From assembly GCF_002287175.1 (NCBI RefSeq), contig NZ_LMVM01000040.1:1-64000 (forward strand): a stretch of DNA of 64,000 nucleotides, written 5' to 3'. The position numbers and the translations under genes were made by a program. Source of the stretch: Methanobacterium bryantii (lineage in GTDB: Archaea; Methanobacteriota; Methanobacteria; Methanobacteriales; Methanobacteriaceae). Each line of letters starts with the position of its first letter. The stretch's first letter is position 1. Of this stretch, positions 43,172 to 51,872 are shown piece by piece. Under the pieces are notes generated by a model. It did no database searches, was not told the DNA's origin, and worked only from the letters and a program-made list of their open reading frames with translations.

Positions 43172-44395
43172 ATGAAAGCAGAGTCAATAAAAATTAAGGA
43201 AGGAGTATACTGGGTTGGAGTATTAGACTGGGATTTAAGAACATATCATGGTTACACACTTGATGGGACCAGTTATAATGCTTACATGGTCTTTGGGGAA
43301 GATAAAGCAGCTTTAATAGATAATTCTTACCCTGGAACATTCCCTGAGTTAATAGCACGTGTTGAAGACGCTTGCAAGAAAGAAGGTAGAGAATTTAAAG
43401 TTGATGTGATAGTGCAGAACCACGTTGAAAAAGATCACAGTGGAGTCTTAACAGACCTGCATAAAAAATTCCCGGAAGCACCTGTTTACTGTACTGAAAT
43501 TGCAGTTGAAGGGCTTAAAAAACACTTCCCTGGTGTTTCAGATGTTAATTTCGTCACAGTAGGAACTGGCGATGCTCTAGACTTAGGAGGAAAGACTCTT
43601 GCTTTCTTAGATGCATTTTTATTACACTGGCCTGACAGCATGTTTACACTGTATGCAGAAGAAGGTATTTTGTTCCCTAACGACGCATTCGGACAGCACT
43701 TATGCTTCCCACAGCTTTACGATAATGAAATACCAGATTACGTGCTTATGGATGCTACTAAAAAGTTTTATGCCAATTTAATAACTCCAATATCAAAACT
43801 GGTACTTAAAAAATTCCAGGAAGTCACAGATTTAGGTCTTCTGGAACAAATCAAAATGATAGCCCCTGCACACGGGCAGATATGGACAGATCCAATGAAA
43901 GTAATAGGTGCATACAGCGACTGGGCCACTGGAAAGTGCGAAGACAAAATAACTATTATATACGACACCATGCACTATTCAACCCAGCAAATGGCCCACG
44001 CTATGGCAAATGGGGTTATGAGTGAAGGAGTAGATGTAAAAGTATATTACCTCCACGAAGATGAAAGGAGCGAAATTGTGAAAGATATTCTCGACAGTAA
44101 AGCGATAGCTCTGGGAGCCCCAACAATTTATGATGAACCGTTCCCAAGTGTAGGAGATTTAATATTTTACCTCCGCGGTCTTAAGTTCAACAGAACAGGT
44201 AGAGAACGCCTTGCTGTGACATTTGGATCAATGGGTGGTGAAGGTGGAGCACCTGAAAAATTAGCTGAAGAGCTTAAAAACTGCGGATTCGATGTAAAAG
44301 ATCAATATGAAGTGTACTATGTACCTGATGCAGACGAACTGGAAAAATGCTTCCAGACAGGTAAAAAACTTGCTCAGGAGATAAAAGGGCTTTAA
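43172..44395 (+). CDS. fprA: F420H2 oxidase (class II flavodiiron protein)
   Basis: A 407-residue flavodiiron protein that reduces O2 to water with reduced F420 and protects the methanogen from oxygen. Residues ~1-250 form a metallo-beta-lactamase diiron domain with the ligand set HVEKDHSG (~83-90), LLHWPDS and APAHGQIW. Residues ~255-405 form a flavodoxin domain (ITIIYDTMHYSTQQMAHAMA). GGAGG precedes the ATG. The 24-base gap to the rubrerythrin gene marks an operon. Confidence 0.95.
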   Translation: MKAESIKIKEGVYWVGVLDWDLRTYHGYTLDGTSYNAYMVFGEDKAALIDNSYPGTFPELIARVEDACKKEGREFKVDVIVQNHVEKDHSGVLTDLHKKFPEAPVYCTEIAVEGLKKHFPGVSDVNFVTVGTGDALDLGGKTLAFLDAFLLHWPDSMFTLYAEEGILFPNDAFGQHLCFPQLYDNEIPDYVLMDATKKFYANLITPISKLVLKKFQEVTDLGLLEQIKMIAPAHGQIWTDPMKVIGAYSDWATGKCEDKITIIYDTMHYSTQQMAHAMANGVMSEGVDVKVYYLHEDERSEIVKDILDSKAIALGAPTIYDEPFPSVGDLIFYLRGLKFNRTGRERLAVTFGSMGGEGGAPEKLAEELKNCGFDVKDQYEVYYVPDADELEKCFQTGKKLAQEIKGL

Positions 44396-44419
44396 TAAAT
44401 CGAAATAGAGGAGATTAAA

Positions 44420-44839
44420 ATGGAAATAATAAACGAACACGAAATTGGAATTTGTAAAAACACAGATATAGAAGAAGCAGTTCAGGCCAATTTTAACGGG
44501 GAATGCCAGGAAGTAGGAATGTACCTCGCTATGGCCCGCCAGGCACAAAGAGACGGTCTTCCAGAAGTAGGCGAAGTCTTAACAAGAATTGCACTGGATG
44601 AAGCTAACCATGCTTCTCATTTTGCAGAACTTGGAGGAATTATTAAGTCATCACTTAAAGAAAACATTGAAATGATGTTAAATGGGGAAACAATGGCTAA
44701 CAATGAAAAGAAAGCCGCAGCTAAAAAAGCTAAAGAGTGTGATATAGATCCTGCACATGATTTCTTTGATGAAAGCTCAAGGGATGAAGGACGTCACGCT
44801 AAAATGTTAGAGGGAATTTTAGAAAGATATTTTAAATAA
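44420..44839 (+). CDS. rubrerythrin-like ferritin-fold protein without rubredoxin domain
   Basis: A 139-residue four-helix diiron protein. Two helices with E..x..E and ExxH ligands are seen: NFNGECQEVGMYLAMARQAQ and LDEANHASHFAELGG in the first pair, then ESSRDEGRHAKMLEGILERY in the last helix. The C-terminal rubredoxin domain of classical rubrerythrin is absent, but a separate rubredoxin gene follows. Likely role is peroxide reduction. It is second in the fprA operon. Confidence 0.92.
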   Translation: MEIINEHEIGICKNTDIEEAVQANFNGECQEVGMYLAMARQAQRDGLPEVGEVLTRIALDEANHASHFAELGGIIKSSLKENIEMMLNGETMANNEKKAAAKKAKECDIDPAHDFFDESSRDEGRHAKMLEGILERYFK

Positions 44840-44878
44840 ACTATGTGCTTTATCATCAATTCCCTCATGCCAAGATTT

Positions 44879-45180
44879 GGGAGAGACTCTTAAAGATCAC
44901 CTATCTCTCCCACTTGAATTAACTTTATGGAGAGACATTAAATGATATTAACCTACCAACCTTCATCTGAGTTCTCTCCTCTGCTTAATTCATTGAAAGA
45001 TTAAGTTGAGAGTATATTGTCTTGACTTAATCTTTATCACCTAATTAAAGTTATGGAGAGATATTAATGAGGACAATACCGCCTCCGTTCCTTGTTCCTG
45101 TCTCTCCTTACACAATTTCAAATTTATGGGGAGAATAACAAATGAGATTACCGCCTCTGTCTTATTCCCTCCTTTCTCCA
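44879..45180 (+). promoter_or_regulatory. structured leader: four GGAGA/TCTCC hairpin units before rubredoxin
   Basis: Four successive units pair a GGAGAGA-type left arm with a TCTCTCC-type right arm: 44879-44886/44904-44911 (8 bp perfect), 44929-44935/44973-44979, 45055-45061/45101-45107 and 45128-45134/45173-45179. Units 2 to 4 share the phrase TTATGGAGAGAYATTAATGA and an inner ACCGCCTC(C/T). A further perfect 11-bp inverted repeat AAAGATTAAGT/ACTTAATCTTT lies at 44996-45035. The last unit ends at the Shine-Dalgarno for the rubredoxin. GGAGA arms and CCTCC loops resemble ribosome-binding and anti-Shine-Dalgarno words, hinting at a regulatory RNA. Confidence 0.6.
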
Positions 45181-45193
45181 AACAGGTGACAAA

Positions 45194-45418
45194 ATGGTTT
45201 ACAAATGTGATGTATGTAATTATATTTGTGATCCAAATAATGGAGACCCTGAAAATGGAATTAAAGCAGGAACTGATTTAAAAAATCTTCCTTCAAACTG
45301 GGTCTGCCCTATATGCGGTATAGAAAAAGATTATTTTTATTTACTGAAAAATGAAGACACATGTTATCCTGAAAGAAGCAGGATTTTATCTATGGCAAAT
45401 CATGTTTTTGCTCACTAA
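45194..45418 (+). CDS. rub: rubredoxin with short C-terminal extension
   Basis: A 74-residue rubredoxin. The iron ligands CDVC (residues 5-8) and CPIC (~38-41) are in place, with the family core DPENGIKAGTDLKNLPSNW. About 24 residues follow the fold (NEDTCYPERSRILSMANHVFAH), which is unusual. The first 50 residues closely resemble the rubredoxin domain of 51038-51646, so one may be a truncated duplicate of the other. It is the third gene of the fprA group and is preceded by the structured leader. Confidence 0.9.
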   Translation: MVYKCDVCNYICDPNNGDPENGIKAGTDLKNLPSNWVCPICGIEKDYFYLLKNEDTCYPERSRILSMANHVFAH

Positions 45419-45781
45419 TTAAAAGCAGGGGTATAATATATGGATGAGTTTTAAAACATGATTTAGGTAATATTATAAACTAATTTAGAAATTTTTAGAT
45501 TTTCTTATGATTAACTATTTTTAACTAAAATTTTTCATCTTTTTTTAATATGATAAAATCTTATTAATTATTTTCAAACAAAACTTGTCGGATTATATAA
45601 ATCAGCAAATTTCCTTTGGTCGGATTTGCTTTTAATATCCTATATTTTTAGTAGTATCTGGTTAATTATCAAAAAGGGGCTTTAAACAATTACATTTAAA
45701 AGATGAATAAAATGTTAGTTGACTATATTAAGTTGAAAATCATAATTCATCTCGGAAGTTAAAGAATTATAGGGGATAACA
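45419..45781. other. AT-rich intergenic stretch
   Basis: About 360 bases without a gene. TATA-like TTATATAAAT near 45593 and an imperfect inverted repeat GCAAAT..ATTTGC (about 45604-45630) may belong to the phosphatase promoter. Nothing else noted. Confidence 0.4.
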
Positions 45782-46468
45782 ATGGTTCAAAATAATGTTT
45801 TAATGTTATTTGATATTGACGGTACATTGGTTCAGGGAGCCAAATGTCATTATCAGGCTTATATAGAAGGAGTTAAGAAGTTTTACGGTATGGAAGAGTA
45901 TGTGCACAGTGTAAACGCCGCGGGTAAAAGTGATAAATTAATTTTGCGTGAAATATTAGCATTAGGAGGCTTAACTACAGATGAAATTCAGAAAGATTTC
46001 CAGAGCTGTTTGGATTTCATGACGGATTATTACCTGAAAAATGTGCAGTATGAGAATATACATGTATTTGATGGGACTATAGAACTTCTAGATGAGCTTC
46101 AACGCAAAAATGTACTTTTAGGGTTAGTAACAGGGAATTTAGAACCTATAGCTTACGCTAAACTTGGAAGAGCAGGTTTAAATGGTTACTTTTCATTTGG
46201 AGGCTTTGGAAGTGACAATGCGGACCGTTCTTTAATGGTTAAAAAGGCTCTAAGCATTGCAAAAAACCAGCTTGGATTTAATGGTGATAAAATATTTGTT
46301 GTGGGAGATACTCCTCGTGATGTAGAGGCAGCTAAAGCGTATAACCTTAAGACTATAGCAGTAGCTACTGGAATGTACAGTGTTAAAGAATTAAAAGATT
46401 GCGGGGCAGATTACGTTGTAGAAAACTTTAAAAACAGGGATAAAATCCTGGAAATTCTTTATGAATGA
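45782..46468 (+). CDS. HAD-superfamily phosphatase (phosphoglycolate phosphatase-like)
   Basis: A 228-residue HAD hydrolase. Motif I is LFDIDGTLVQ (residues 9-18) with the nucleophile Asp. Motif II is LLGLVTGN (~115-122). Motif III/IV is KIFVVGDTPRDVEAAKA. A helical cap lies between motifs I and II (YQAYIEGVKKFYGMEEYV...). Substrate is not determined. Typical relatives dephosphorylate phosphoglycolate or sugar phosphates. GGGGAT precedes the ATG. Confidence 0.88.
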   Translation: MVQNNVLMLFDIDGTLVQGAKCHYQAYIEGVKKFYGMEEYVHSVNAAGKSDKLILREILALGGLTTDEIQKDFQSCLDFMTDYYLKNVQYENIHVFDGTIELLDELQRKNVLLGLVTGNLEPIAYAKLGRAGLNGYFSFGGFGSDNADRSLMVKKALSIAKNQLGFNGDKIFVVGDTPRDVEAAKAYNLKTIAVATGMYSVKELKDCGADYVVENFKNRDKILEILYE

Positions 46469-46690
46469 TATAATAATCGACCCTTTTAATTTTTAAAGCA
46501 TTTTATTAAATGCTATTTTTTTAACAGTTTTATAATCTATTTGTTAAATAAATTCTAAGCTTATTTTTTTTTAGATGTATAAAAGGAAATGTTTAAATGG
46601 AAGCTTGAGAATTTATATTTGTCTATAAAATTAATTTAATTAATAAAATAGTGTGCTTGGGTTTACACCTTAACTTAGGAGGTTAGTCCT

Positions 46691-48301
46691 TTGAATTCTA
46701 AAGAAATAGTTAAACCAGTGCTAAATGTAAAAATAAACATTCCTTTATCAGATAAAGTAGAAGATCCATCTATCATTGATCCTACAGGAAAATTAAATAT
46801 AGTATTCAGCGAGAATTTAGATATGAATACCGTTTCAGATGGAATAAAACTTTATAAAGTTGAATCTAATGGGAAAGAAATAGAAGAAGATATTGTAATA
46901 AGTTCTGATGAAAATTCACCTCCTGTTCTTTGTATCAGTAAATCTGATAATGCAGACTTTACGGAAGGTGAGGAATATAAACTTCACATAACTGATGAAC
47001 TAAAGTCTGTAAGTGGGACATCTTTAGAAGAAGAATTTACAAATTACTTTGCTGTAGATTACTCATTTAATCTGGATTCAAAGGGTATTTCGGATCTAAA
47101 TAATCAAAGAACGTTGATATTATGTATAAGTGATCTCCATATGGGTGCAAATGACAGCTATGCTGAAATTAACAGAAACAGAGAGGCCCTGGTTAAGTTC
47201 TTAGATCAAGTTAGAACTTCACCAAATGTCAAAGAACTGGTTATAGCCGGCGATTTCATAGATGAATGGTTTATTCCAATGAATATGGATACATTTAATG
47301 GAAAAACACAGAGGGACTTTGTAAAAGCGGTGGCTGTTAACAACAAACCTGTAATAGATGCTTTTAATTGCATAATAACAGATGGTAAAATAAAAGTAAC
47401 ATACGTACCTGGAAATCATGATTTATTGATAAATTCCGAAGATATTCAAAGTATAATGCCAGGAATACATGAAGCCCGTGATGTTAAAGGTTTGGGAGCA
47501 TATACTCCTGTAGATTTCCCAGAAATAGTCATTGAACATGGACATAGATATAATTTCTATTGCGCACCTGATTTTTCAAACAGATCTATAACCAAAACAG
47601 ATTCCATACTGCCTCCAGGATATATCTTTACAAGAATGGCAACAAGTTCAGTTATTCAGGGCCGCCCTAAAAGAGATGATCCATTACCAGTTGTTAGTAA
47701 AAATGAACTTGGAGAAGTTCAATATCTTTATTTCCTCTACTGGAATGTCTGGAAAGACCTTATTACGGATTTCCCTGTAAAAGAAGGGCTCGATGAAAAT
47801 GTCATAAACACAAATATAGATGGATTTACTGGTTTTTATTCCATAAGTGATGTATTACCATATCAAGACCCAGATAATGGTTATATTGATGTTAAATTAC
47901 ATAATGGAGTTATTGAAGGTTGGGATGAAAGGCAAACTAATAATTTAGTCCCTGTTAAAATACCTACAGCAGAGGCAGTTTTGAAAGGAGATTTAGCCAG
48001 TCATCTTGATGATCAATCAGCTGTCCAGTACTTTAATAACCCTGATTCTGATAAGCGAATTGTTGTATTTGGACATTCCCATGAGGCACGTGTCATAACA
48101 TCTTTCAATGAAAAACAGGAAAAGAATGTCTATATAAATTCAGGTACATGGATAGATAAGAATGAGTGTACCATGACATTTGCTGTTATTATACCTCCAA
48201 AAAGTGAAGATTCAGTTCCAGCATATGCTGGTCTTTATCAATATTCTCAAAGTGGAGATATTAAAAAATTAGGTTCTGAGGTGCTTACAAATTTGAAATA
48301 G
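46691..48301 (+). CDS. metallophosphoesterase with N-terminal Ig-like domain
   Basis: A 536-residue protein. Residues ~20-125 resemble a bacterial Ig-like/Big_5 domain (KLNIVFSENLDMNTVSDGIK, YKLHITDELKSVSGTSL). From ~140 the calcineurin-type phosphoesterase motifs appear: LCISDLHMGAND, VIAGDFIDEW, VTYVPGNHDLLINS, VIEHGHRYNF and the C-terminal VVFGHSHEA. There is no signal peptide, so the Ig-like part is odd in a cytoplasmic protein. Start is TTG with AGGAGGTTAG upstream. Substrate unknown. Confidence 0.85.
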   Translation: MNSKEIVKPVLNVKINIPLSDKVEDPSIIDPTGKLNIVFSENLDMNTVSDGIKLYKVESNGKEIEEDIVISSDENSPPVLCISKSDNADFTEGEEYKLHITDELKSVSGTSLEEEFTNYFAVDYSFNLDSKGISDLNNQRTLILCISDLHMGANDSYAEINRNREALVKFLDQVRTSPNVKELVIAGDFIDEWFIPMNMDTFNGKTQRDFVKAVAVNNKPVIDAFNCIITDGKIKVTYVPGNHDLLINSEDIQSIMPGIHEARDVKGLGAYTPVDFPEIVIEHGHRYNFYCAPDFSNRSITKTDSILPPGYIFTRMATSSVIQGRPKRDDPLPVVSKNELGEVQYLYFLYWNVWKDLITDFPVKEGLDENVINTNIDGFTGFYSISDVLPYQDPDNGYIDVKLHNGVIEGWDERQTNNLVPVKIPTAEAVLKGDLASHLDDQSAVQYFNNPDSDKRIVVFGHSHEARVITSFNEKQEKNVYINSGTWIDKNECTMTFAVIIPPKSEDSVPAYAGLYQYSQSGDIKKLGSEVLTNLK

Positions 48302-48311
48302 TCTTTATTGA

Positions 48312-49082
48312 TTATTTATTTTTGTCTATAACAAAGCAGCAGTATTTATCGCCCATAGCATAGCATTTTGTTTCAGTAACAGCTCGTTTATCGTTATAAT
48401 AAGACGAAAAAAGAGATTCTAATATTCCTGCATCGAATGCACATGCAGGTCTTCCAAGATAAGGTAAATGCCTGCATTCATAGCATTCACTGACGTTAAT
48501 TATCAATGGTTCAAGATTTTTAACTTCAACATTACCTAGATAGTGGGTTTCCCAGAACTGGGCGATATTTCCGAGGAATTTGCTCATTTCAGGGTCAGCT
48601 ACTCTTTCATATAGTGCTTTTCCTACTTTGATTCCTGCATCGTGAAGTATGGGGTCAATGTTAATGCCCTGGTTTATTAGGCCTACACGTATAGTCTTAA
48701 ACATTAATCTGAAAAATTCGAATGGATCTCCGTCGCTTAAAACATAGCTGGAGACGTAACTCTCTAAATTGTCTTCCTGTTTTTTATCTCGTGCCAATTC
48801 GCCGATATATTCTGATTTTATAAAAAATATCTTTTTACGTGCATCTTGAGGATCAGGCTTTGAACCGATTATTCCATCATCTACCAGTTTTTTGAGGTGT
48901 ACTGATACCGTTGATTTGGCCTTTCCAGATGAAGTTACTATCTGATCAAAGCTTAACTCTCCTTTTCTAAGCATTGATAATATTTTAGACTTTACGGGGC
49001 TATCTATGGCCCGTATACCCTTTGATGTTGCAAATAATCCGATTTGGGTATCGTGGGATTTTTTTTGATTCGTGTCTTTCAT
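48312..49082 (-). CDS. MsvR-type redox regulator (winged helix + V4R domain), copy 2
   Basis: A 256-residue paralog of 42206-43006 with the same layout: winged helix (SKILSMLRKGELSFDQIVTS, then GKAKSTVSVHLKKLVDDG), central domain, and Cys-rich V4R end (SECYECRHLPYLGRPACAFDAG, quoted in part; CYAMGDKYCCFVID). AGAGAGG precedes the ATG. It is divergent from hcp as copy 1 is divergent from fprA, which suggests a dedicated nitrosative-stress regulator. Sensing chemistry is inferred from the family. Confidence 0.85.
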   Translation of the reverse strand: MKDTNQKKSHDTQIGLFATSKGIRAIDSPVKSKILSMLRKGELSFDQIVTSSGKAKSTVSVHLKKLVDDGIIGSKPDPQDARKKIFFIKSEYIGELARDKKQEDNLESYVSSYVLSDGDPFEFFRLMFKTIRVGLINQGINIDPILHDAGIKVGKALYERVADPEMSKFLGNIAQFWETHYLGNVEVKNLEPLIINVSECYECRHLPYLGRPACAFDAGILESLFSSYYNDKRAVTETKCYAMGDKYCCFVIDKNK

Positions 49083-49230
49083 AAAGATAGCCTCTCTTTA
49101 AGGTTTATATCTAGTTCTACGTTAGTCATAGATAAAATGATATGTTTAAATATTAACTTTTTTGATAATCATATTTTTTGAATAAGATAACTTTTCTTGT
49201 TTACAAAATATGTTGGTGTTCTTTATATAC

Positions 49231-49315
49231 TTTGTTCGTGCACCATGAAACAAAACCGAAAATTATATATGCTATTGTTCGTAGATAATGAAACATTCGT
49301 ATGCAGACGAACACA
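49231..49315 (+). promoter_or_regulatory. hcp promoter with TTCG/CGAA boxes
   Basis: TTCG or CGAA lies at 49235-49238, 49257-49260, 49278-49281, 49296-49299 and 49308-49311. The last two form TTCG-N8-CGAA just before the Shine-Dalgarno. A TATA box (AATTATATATG, 49261-49271) sits between. The pattern matches the fprA promoter and is a candidate MsvR-type operator. Confidence 0.6.
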
Positions 49316-49333
49316 GTAAGATGGAGGAAAAAC

Positions 49334-50701
49334 ATGAAATTTGAACTATTTGGTAGGAAAAGTTCTGAATCATCAGGAGGGGGATGCTGTCCACCTGTAA
49401 AAGAAGACTTAAATATGTTTTGTTACCAGTGCTCTCAAACTGCTAGAGGAACTGGTTGTACAGTAAAAGGTGGTTGTGGAAAAGAAGCAACAGTAGCAAG
49501 GCTTCATGACAATCTGTTGTTTTCAATTAAAGGGATATCTGCATATCTGTACCATGCAAGAGAATTAGGATATACAGATCCAGAAGTGGATGGATTTTTA
49601 GAAAGAGGATTTTACTCTACACTAACAAATGTTAACCAGGATACAGGAGATTTTGTAAAGCTTGCCATTGAATCTGGGGAAATGAACATAAAAACAATGC
49701 AGCTTTTAAAGAAAGCTCTTATAGAAAAATACGGTGAACCTGAACCAACAGAAGTAAAAACTGGAACTGTAAAAGGTCACGGGATCGTTGCTACAGGCCA
49801 CAGCATTAAAGCATTATATGAACTGCTTAAACAAACAGAAGGAACTGGAATAAATGTTTATACACATTCAGAGCTTCTCCCTGCACATGGATATCCTGAA
49901 TTTAAAAAATTCGACCACCTTGTAGGGCAACTTGGAGGCCCATGGTTCGATCAAAGGAAAACATTTTCAAAGTACCCTGTCGCAATTCTTGGAACATCAA
50001 ACTGTGTGCTAACACCAACAGATGCTTATAAAGAAAGAATATTCACATCAGGAGTTGCACAGTTACCTGGGGTCCAGCATATTGACGGTTATGATTTTAC
50101 TCCAGTAATTGAGAAATCAAAATCCTTACCTGAACTTTCAGATGAAACTGGAGAAAAGGTATTTACGACAGGATTTGGAGCTTCCACAGTCCTTTCACTT
50201 GCCCCAAAAATTAAAGAATTAGTAGAAGCGGGAAAAATAAGGAGATTCTTTGTAGTTGGAGGATGTGATTCCCCAATGCCAAAAACTAGTTATTACAGAG
50301 AATTTGTGAAAAATTTACCTGAGGATACAGTTGTATTAACACTTGCATGTGGTAAATACAGGTTCAACGACCTTCAGCTTGGTGATATCGAAGGAATTCC
50401 AAGATTAATAGACCTTGGTCAATGTAACGATGCAATAGTTGGAATTGATATTGTAGCTGCACTCTCAGAATTATTTGGTCTTGAGATAAACGAGCTTCCA
50501 CTCACATTTGTTTTAAGCTGGATGGAGCAGAAAGCCGTTGCAATCCTCTGGAGCTTGCTTGCACTTGGAGTTAAAGGTATTTACATTGGTCCAATTATAC
50601 CTGCATGGCTAAATGAAGATATTCTAAATGTGCTGGTCGAAAATTACGATATAAAACCAATTGGAGACCCAAAAGAAGATATAAAAGCTATTTTAGGATA
50701 A
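49334..50701 (+). CDS. hcp: hybrid cluster protein (Hcp, hydroxylamine/NO reductase family)
   Basis: A 455-residue Hcp. N-terminal ligands of the cubane cluster: CYQC, then C eight residues on and C five further (CYQCSQTARGTGCTVKGGCG). C-terminal hybrid-cluster ligands are visible in GTSNCVLTP, VVGGCDSPMPKTSYYREF and LACGKYRFND. The ~30 residues before the first Cys motif (including GGGCCPP) are extra. The gene lacks the long insertion of the ~550-residue forms. ATG 49334 with GGAGG is the start, not the upstream in-frame ATG at 49301. Hcp detoxifies NO or hydroxylamine. Confidence 0.95.
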   Translation: MKFELFGRKSSESSGGGCCPPVKEDLNMFCYQCSQTARGTGCTVKGGCGKEATVARLHDNLLFSIKGISAYLYHARELGYTDPEVDGFLERGFYSTLTNVNQDTGDFVKLAIESGEMNIKTMQLLKKALIEKYGEPEPTEVKTGTVKGHGIVATGHSIKALYELLKQTEGTGINVYTHSELLPAHGYPEFKKFDHLVGQLGGPWFDQRKTFSKYPVAILGTSNCVLTPTDAYKERIFTSGVAQLPGVQHIDGYDFTPVIEKSKSLPELSDETGEKVFTTGFGASTVLSLAPKIKELVEAGKIRRFFVVGGCDSPMPKTSYYREFVKNLPEDTVVLTLACGKYRFNDLQLGDIEGIPRLIDLGQCNDAIVGIDIVAALSELFGLEINELPLTFVLSWMEQKAVAILWSLLALGVKGIYIGPIIPAWLNEDILNVLVENYDIKPIGDPKEDIKAILG

Positions 50702-50725
50702 GGTATTTAAGGTTCTCAATTCACA

Positions 50726-50766
50726 CCCTTGAAAATGTATAATTTTCAAGGGTCTACATTTTTTTA
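50726..50766 (+). terminator. hairpin terminator of hcp
   Basis: CCCTTGAAAAT (50726-50736) and ATTTTCAAGGG (50742-50752) form a perfect 11-bp stem with a 5-nt loop, followed by a run of seven or eight T at 50759-50766. Confidence 0.8.
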
Positions 50767-51037
50767 TTGTTGGTAGTGTTTTATTAGGCATATCCTGTAA
50801 TTAACGGGTTATTATTTCATTTGAGACCATAATTTGCATTTTTATGGATTTTTAGATTATCTCCTCTGTATTAACTTTAAGTTACTTTTAATTACGATTT
50901 TAGATGGAATAACAACATTTATATGCATTATTTTAGATAATATATAAATAGTTCGGGTGAAACCAAACAATGAACTGGGATATATAAAAATTTTTTAAAA
51001 CTTTAAATTCAGTAAAAAGTGTCAATTGGTGAATAAA
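50767..51037 (+). promoter_or_regulatory. promoter region of the rubredoxin fusion with a TTCG box
   Basis: GTTCGGGTGAAACCAAAC (50951-50968) resembles the fprA promoter element and is followed by a TATA box (GATATATAAAA, 50980-50990). The region 50767-50945 is AT-rich and shows no gene. Confidence 0.55.
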
Positions 51038-51646
51038 ATGAAGTACAAGTGTGATATATGCAGTTATATTTACGATTCAGACGCCGGGGACCCTGAAAAT
51101 GGGATTGAAGCAGGGACTGATTTAAAAGATCTTCCTTCAGATTGGGTTTGTCCAATATGTGGTATAGAAAAGGATCAGTTCTTCCCCCTTGAAGATGAAA
51201 GGGTAGGTTCAGAAGGAGAGGGCCCGATGGCCTTGATGATATTAGCTTTAACACATGGTCTCTGGACTATATCTGGAAGAGGTTCATACTCTGTAACCAG
51301 GGAAATAGGCCGCGCATTTATCAATGAATTAAAAAAAGATGGTGTTAAGTTTACAGATGCTAAATCTGCTCTTGAGTCTGTAAAAGAATACTTTATTAAA
51401 CATAAATTTGCAAGAGATATGGAATATGCCATTAGGGATGGAGAAGCAGAACTTGAAATAAAAAACTGCCGCTTCTTTGGATTGTGCAGGCAGCTTGAGA
51501 ACCAGGGAGTTTTAATAACAACATGTCCATATACCAATACTTCAGCAATGGCCCTTGAAGAGTCTACAGGCTACAGATATAGAATCAGTAAGGAACAGAA
51601 AGGATATGGTCATAAAATACATTTGAAAAAGGTTTCAAAAATTTAA
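51038..51646 (+). CDS. rubredoxin fused to a ~140-residue uncharacterised Cys-containing domain
   Basis: A 202-residue protein. Residues 1-52 are a complete rubredoxin (CDICSYIYD ... WVCPICGIEKDQF). Residues ~65-202 form a separate domain I cannot place with confidence. It includes LTHGLWTISGRGSYSVTREI, CRFFGLCRQLENQGVLITTC and PYTNTSAMALEESTGYRYRI, a distribution reminiscent of V4R domains with Cys near the end. ATG 51038 has GGTGA upstream. Carrying an MsvR-type promoter box, it may be part of the same stress regulon as hcp and fprA. The 45194 rubredoxin is very similar in its first 50 residues. Confidence 0.8.
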   Translation: MKYKCDICSYIYDSDAGDPENGIEAGTDLKDLPSDWVCPICGIEKDQFFPLEDERVGSEGEGPMALMILALTHGLWTISGRGSYSVTREIGRAFINELKKDGVKFTDAKSALESVKEYFIKHKFARDMEYAIRDGEAELEIKNCRFFGLCRQLENQGVLITTCPYTNTSAMALEESTGYRYRISKEQKGYGHKIHLKKVSKI

Positions 51647-51731
51647 GAAGAGGAAAATATTTAAATTTTCATAAAAATTTATAATAATTCCTCAAAATTC
51701 AAATATTCCTATTTTAATACTTTTAATTCTG

Positions 51732-51766
51732 TAGACTGTACGGTCTAGACCATCAGGTTTATATAT
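51732..51766 (+). promoter_or_regulatory. TetR promoter with palindromic operator
   Basis: TAGACTGTACGGTCTA contains TAGAC/GTCTA arms (51732-51736/51743-51747), overlapping a perfect 10-bp palindrome GGTCTAGACC (51742-51751). A TATA box (GTTTATATATC, 51757-51767) follows at once. A repressor bound here would block TBP/TFB access, consistent with autoregulation by the TetR gene downstream. Confidence 0.6.
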
Positions 51767-51872
51767 CATATATGCAATACACTTAAAACCAGTGATATTG
51801 AGAGTGTATGTATTGAAGATTTAAAGGATATATTACTTTCATTTATAAGTTGCTTGATGGAGGATAAATTAG

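Noticed and set aside
49301..49333. Upstream start of hcp (MQTNTVRWRKN)
   Set aside because: It lies in the operator region and before the Shine-Dalgarno GGAGG that serves ATG 49334.
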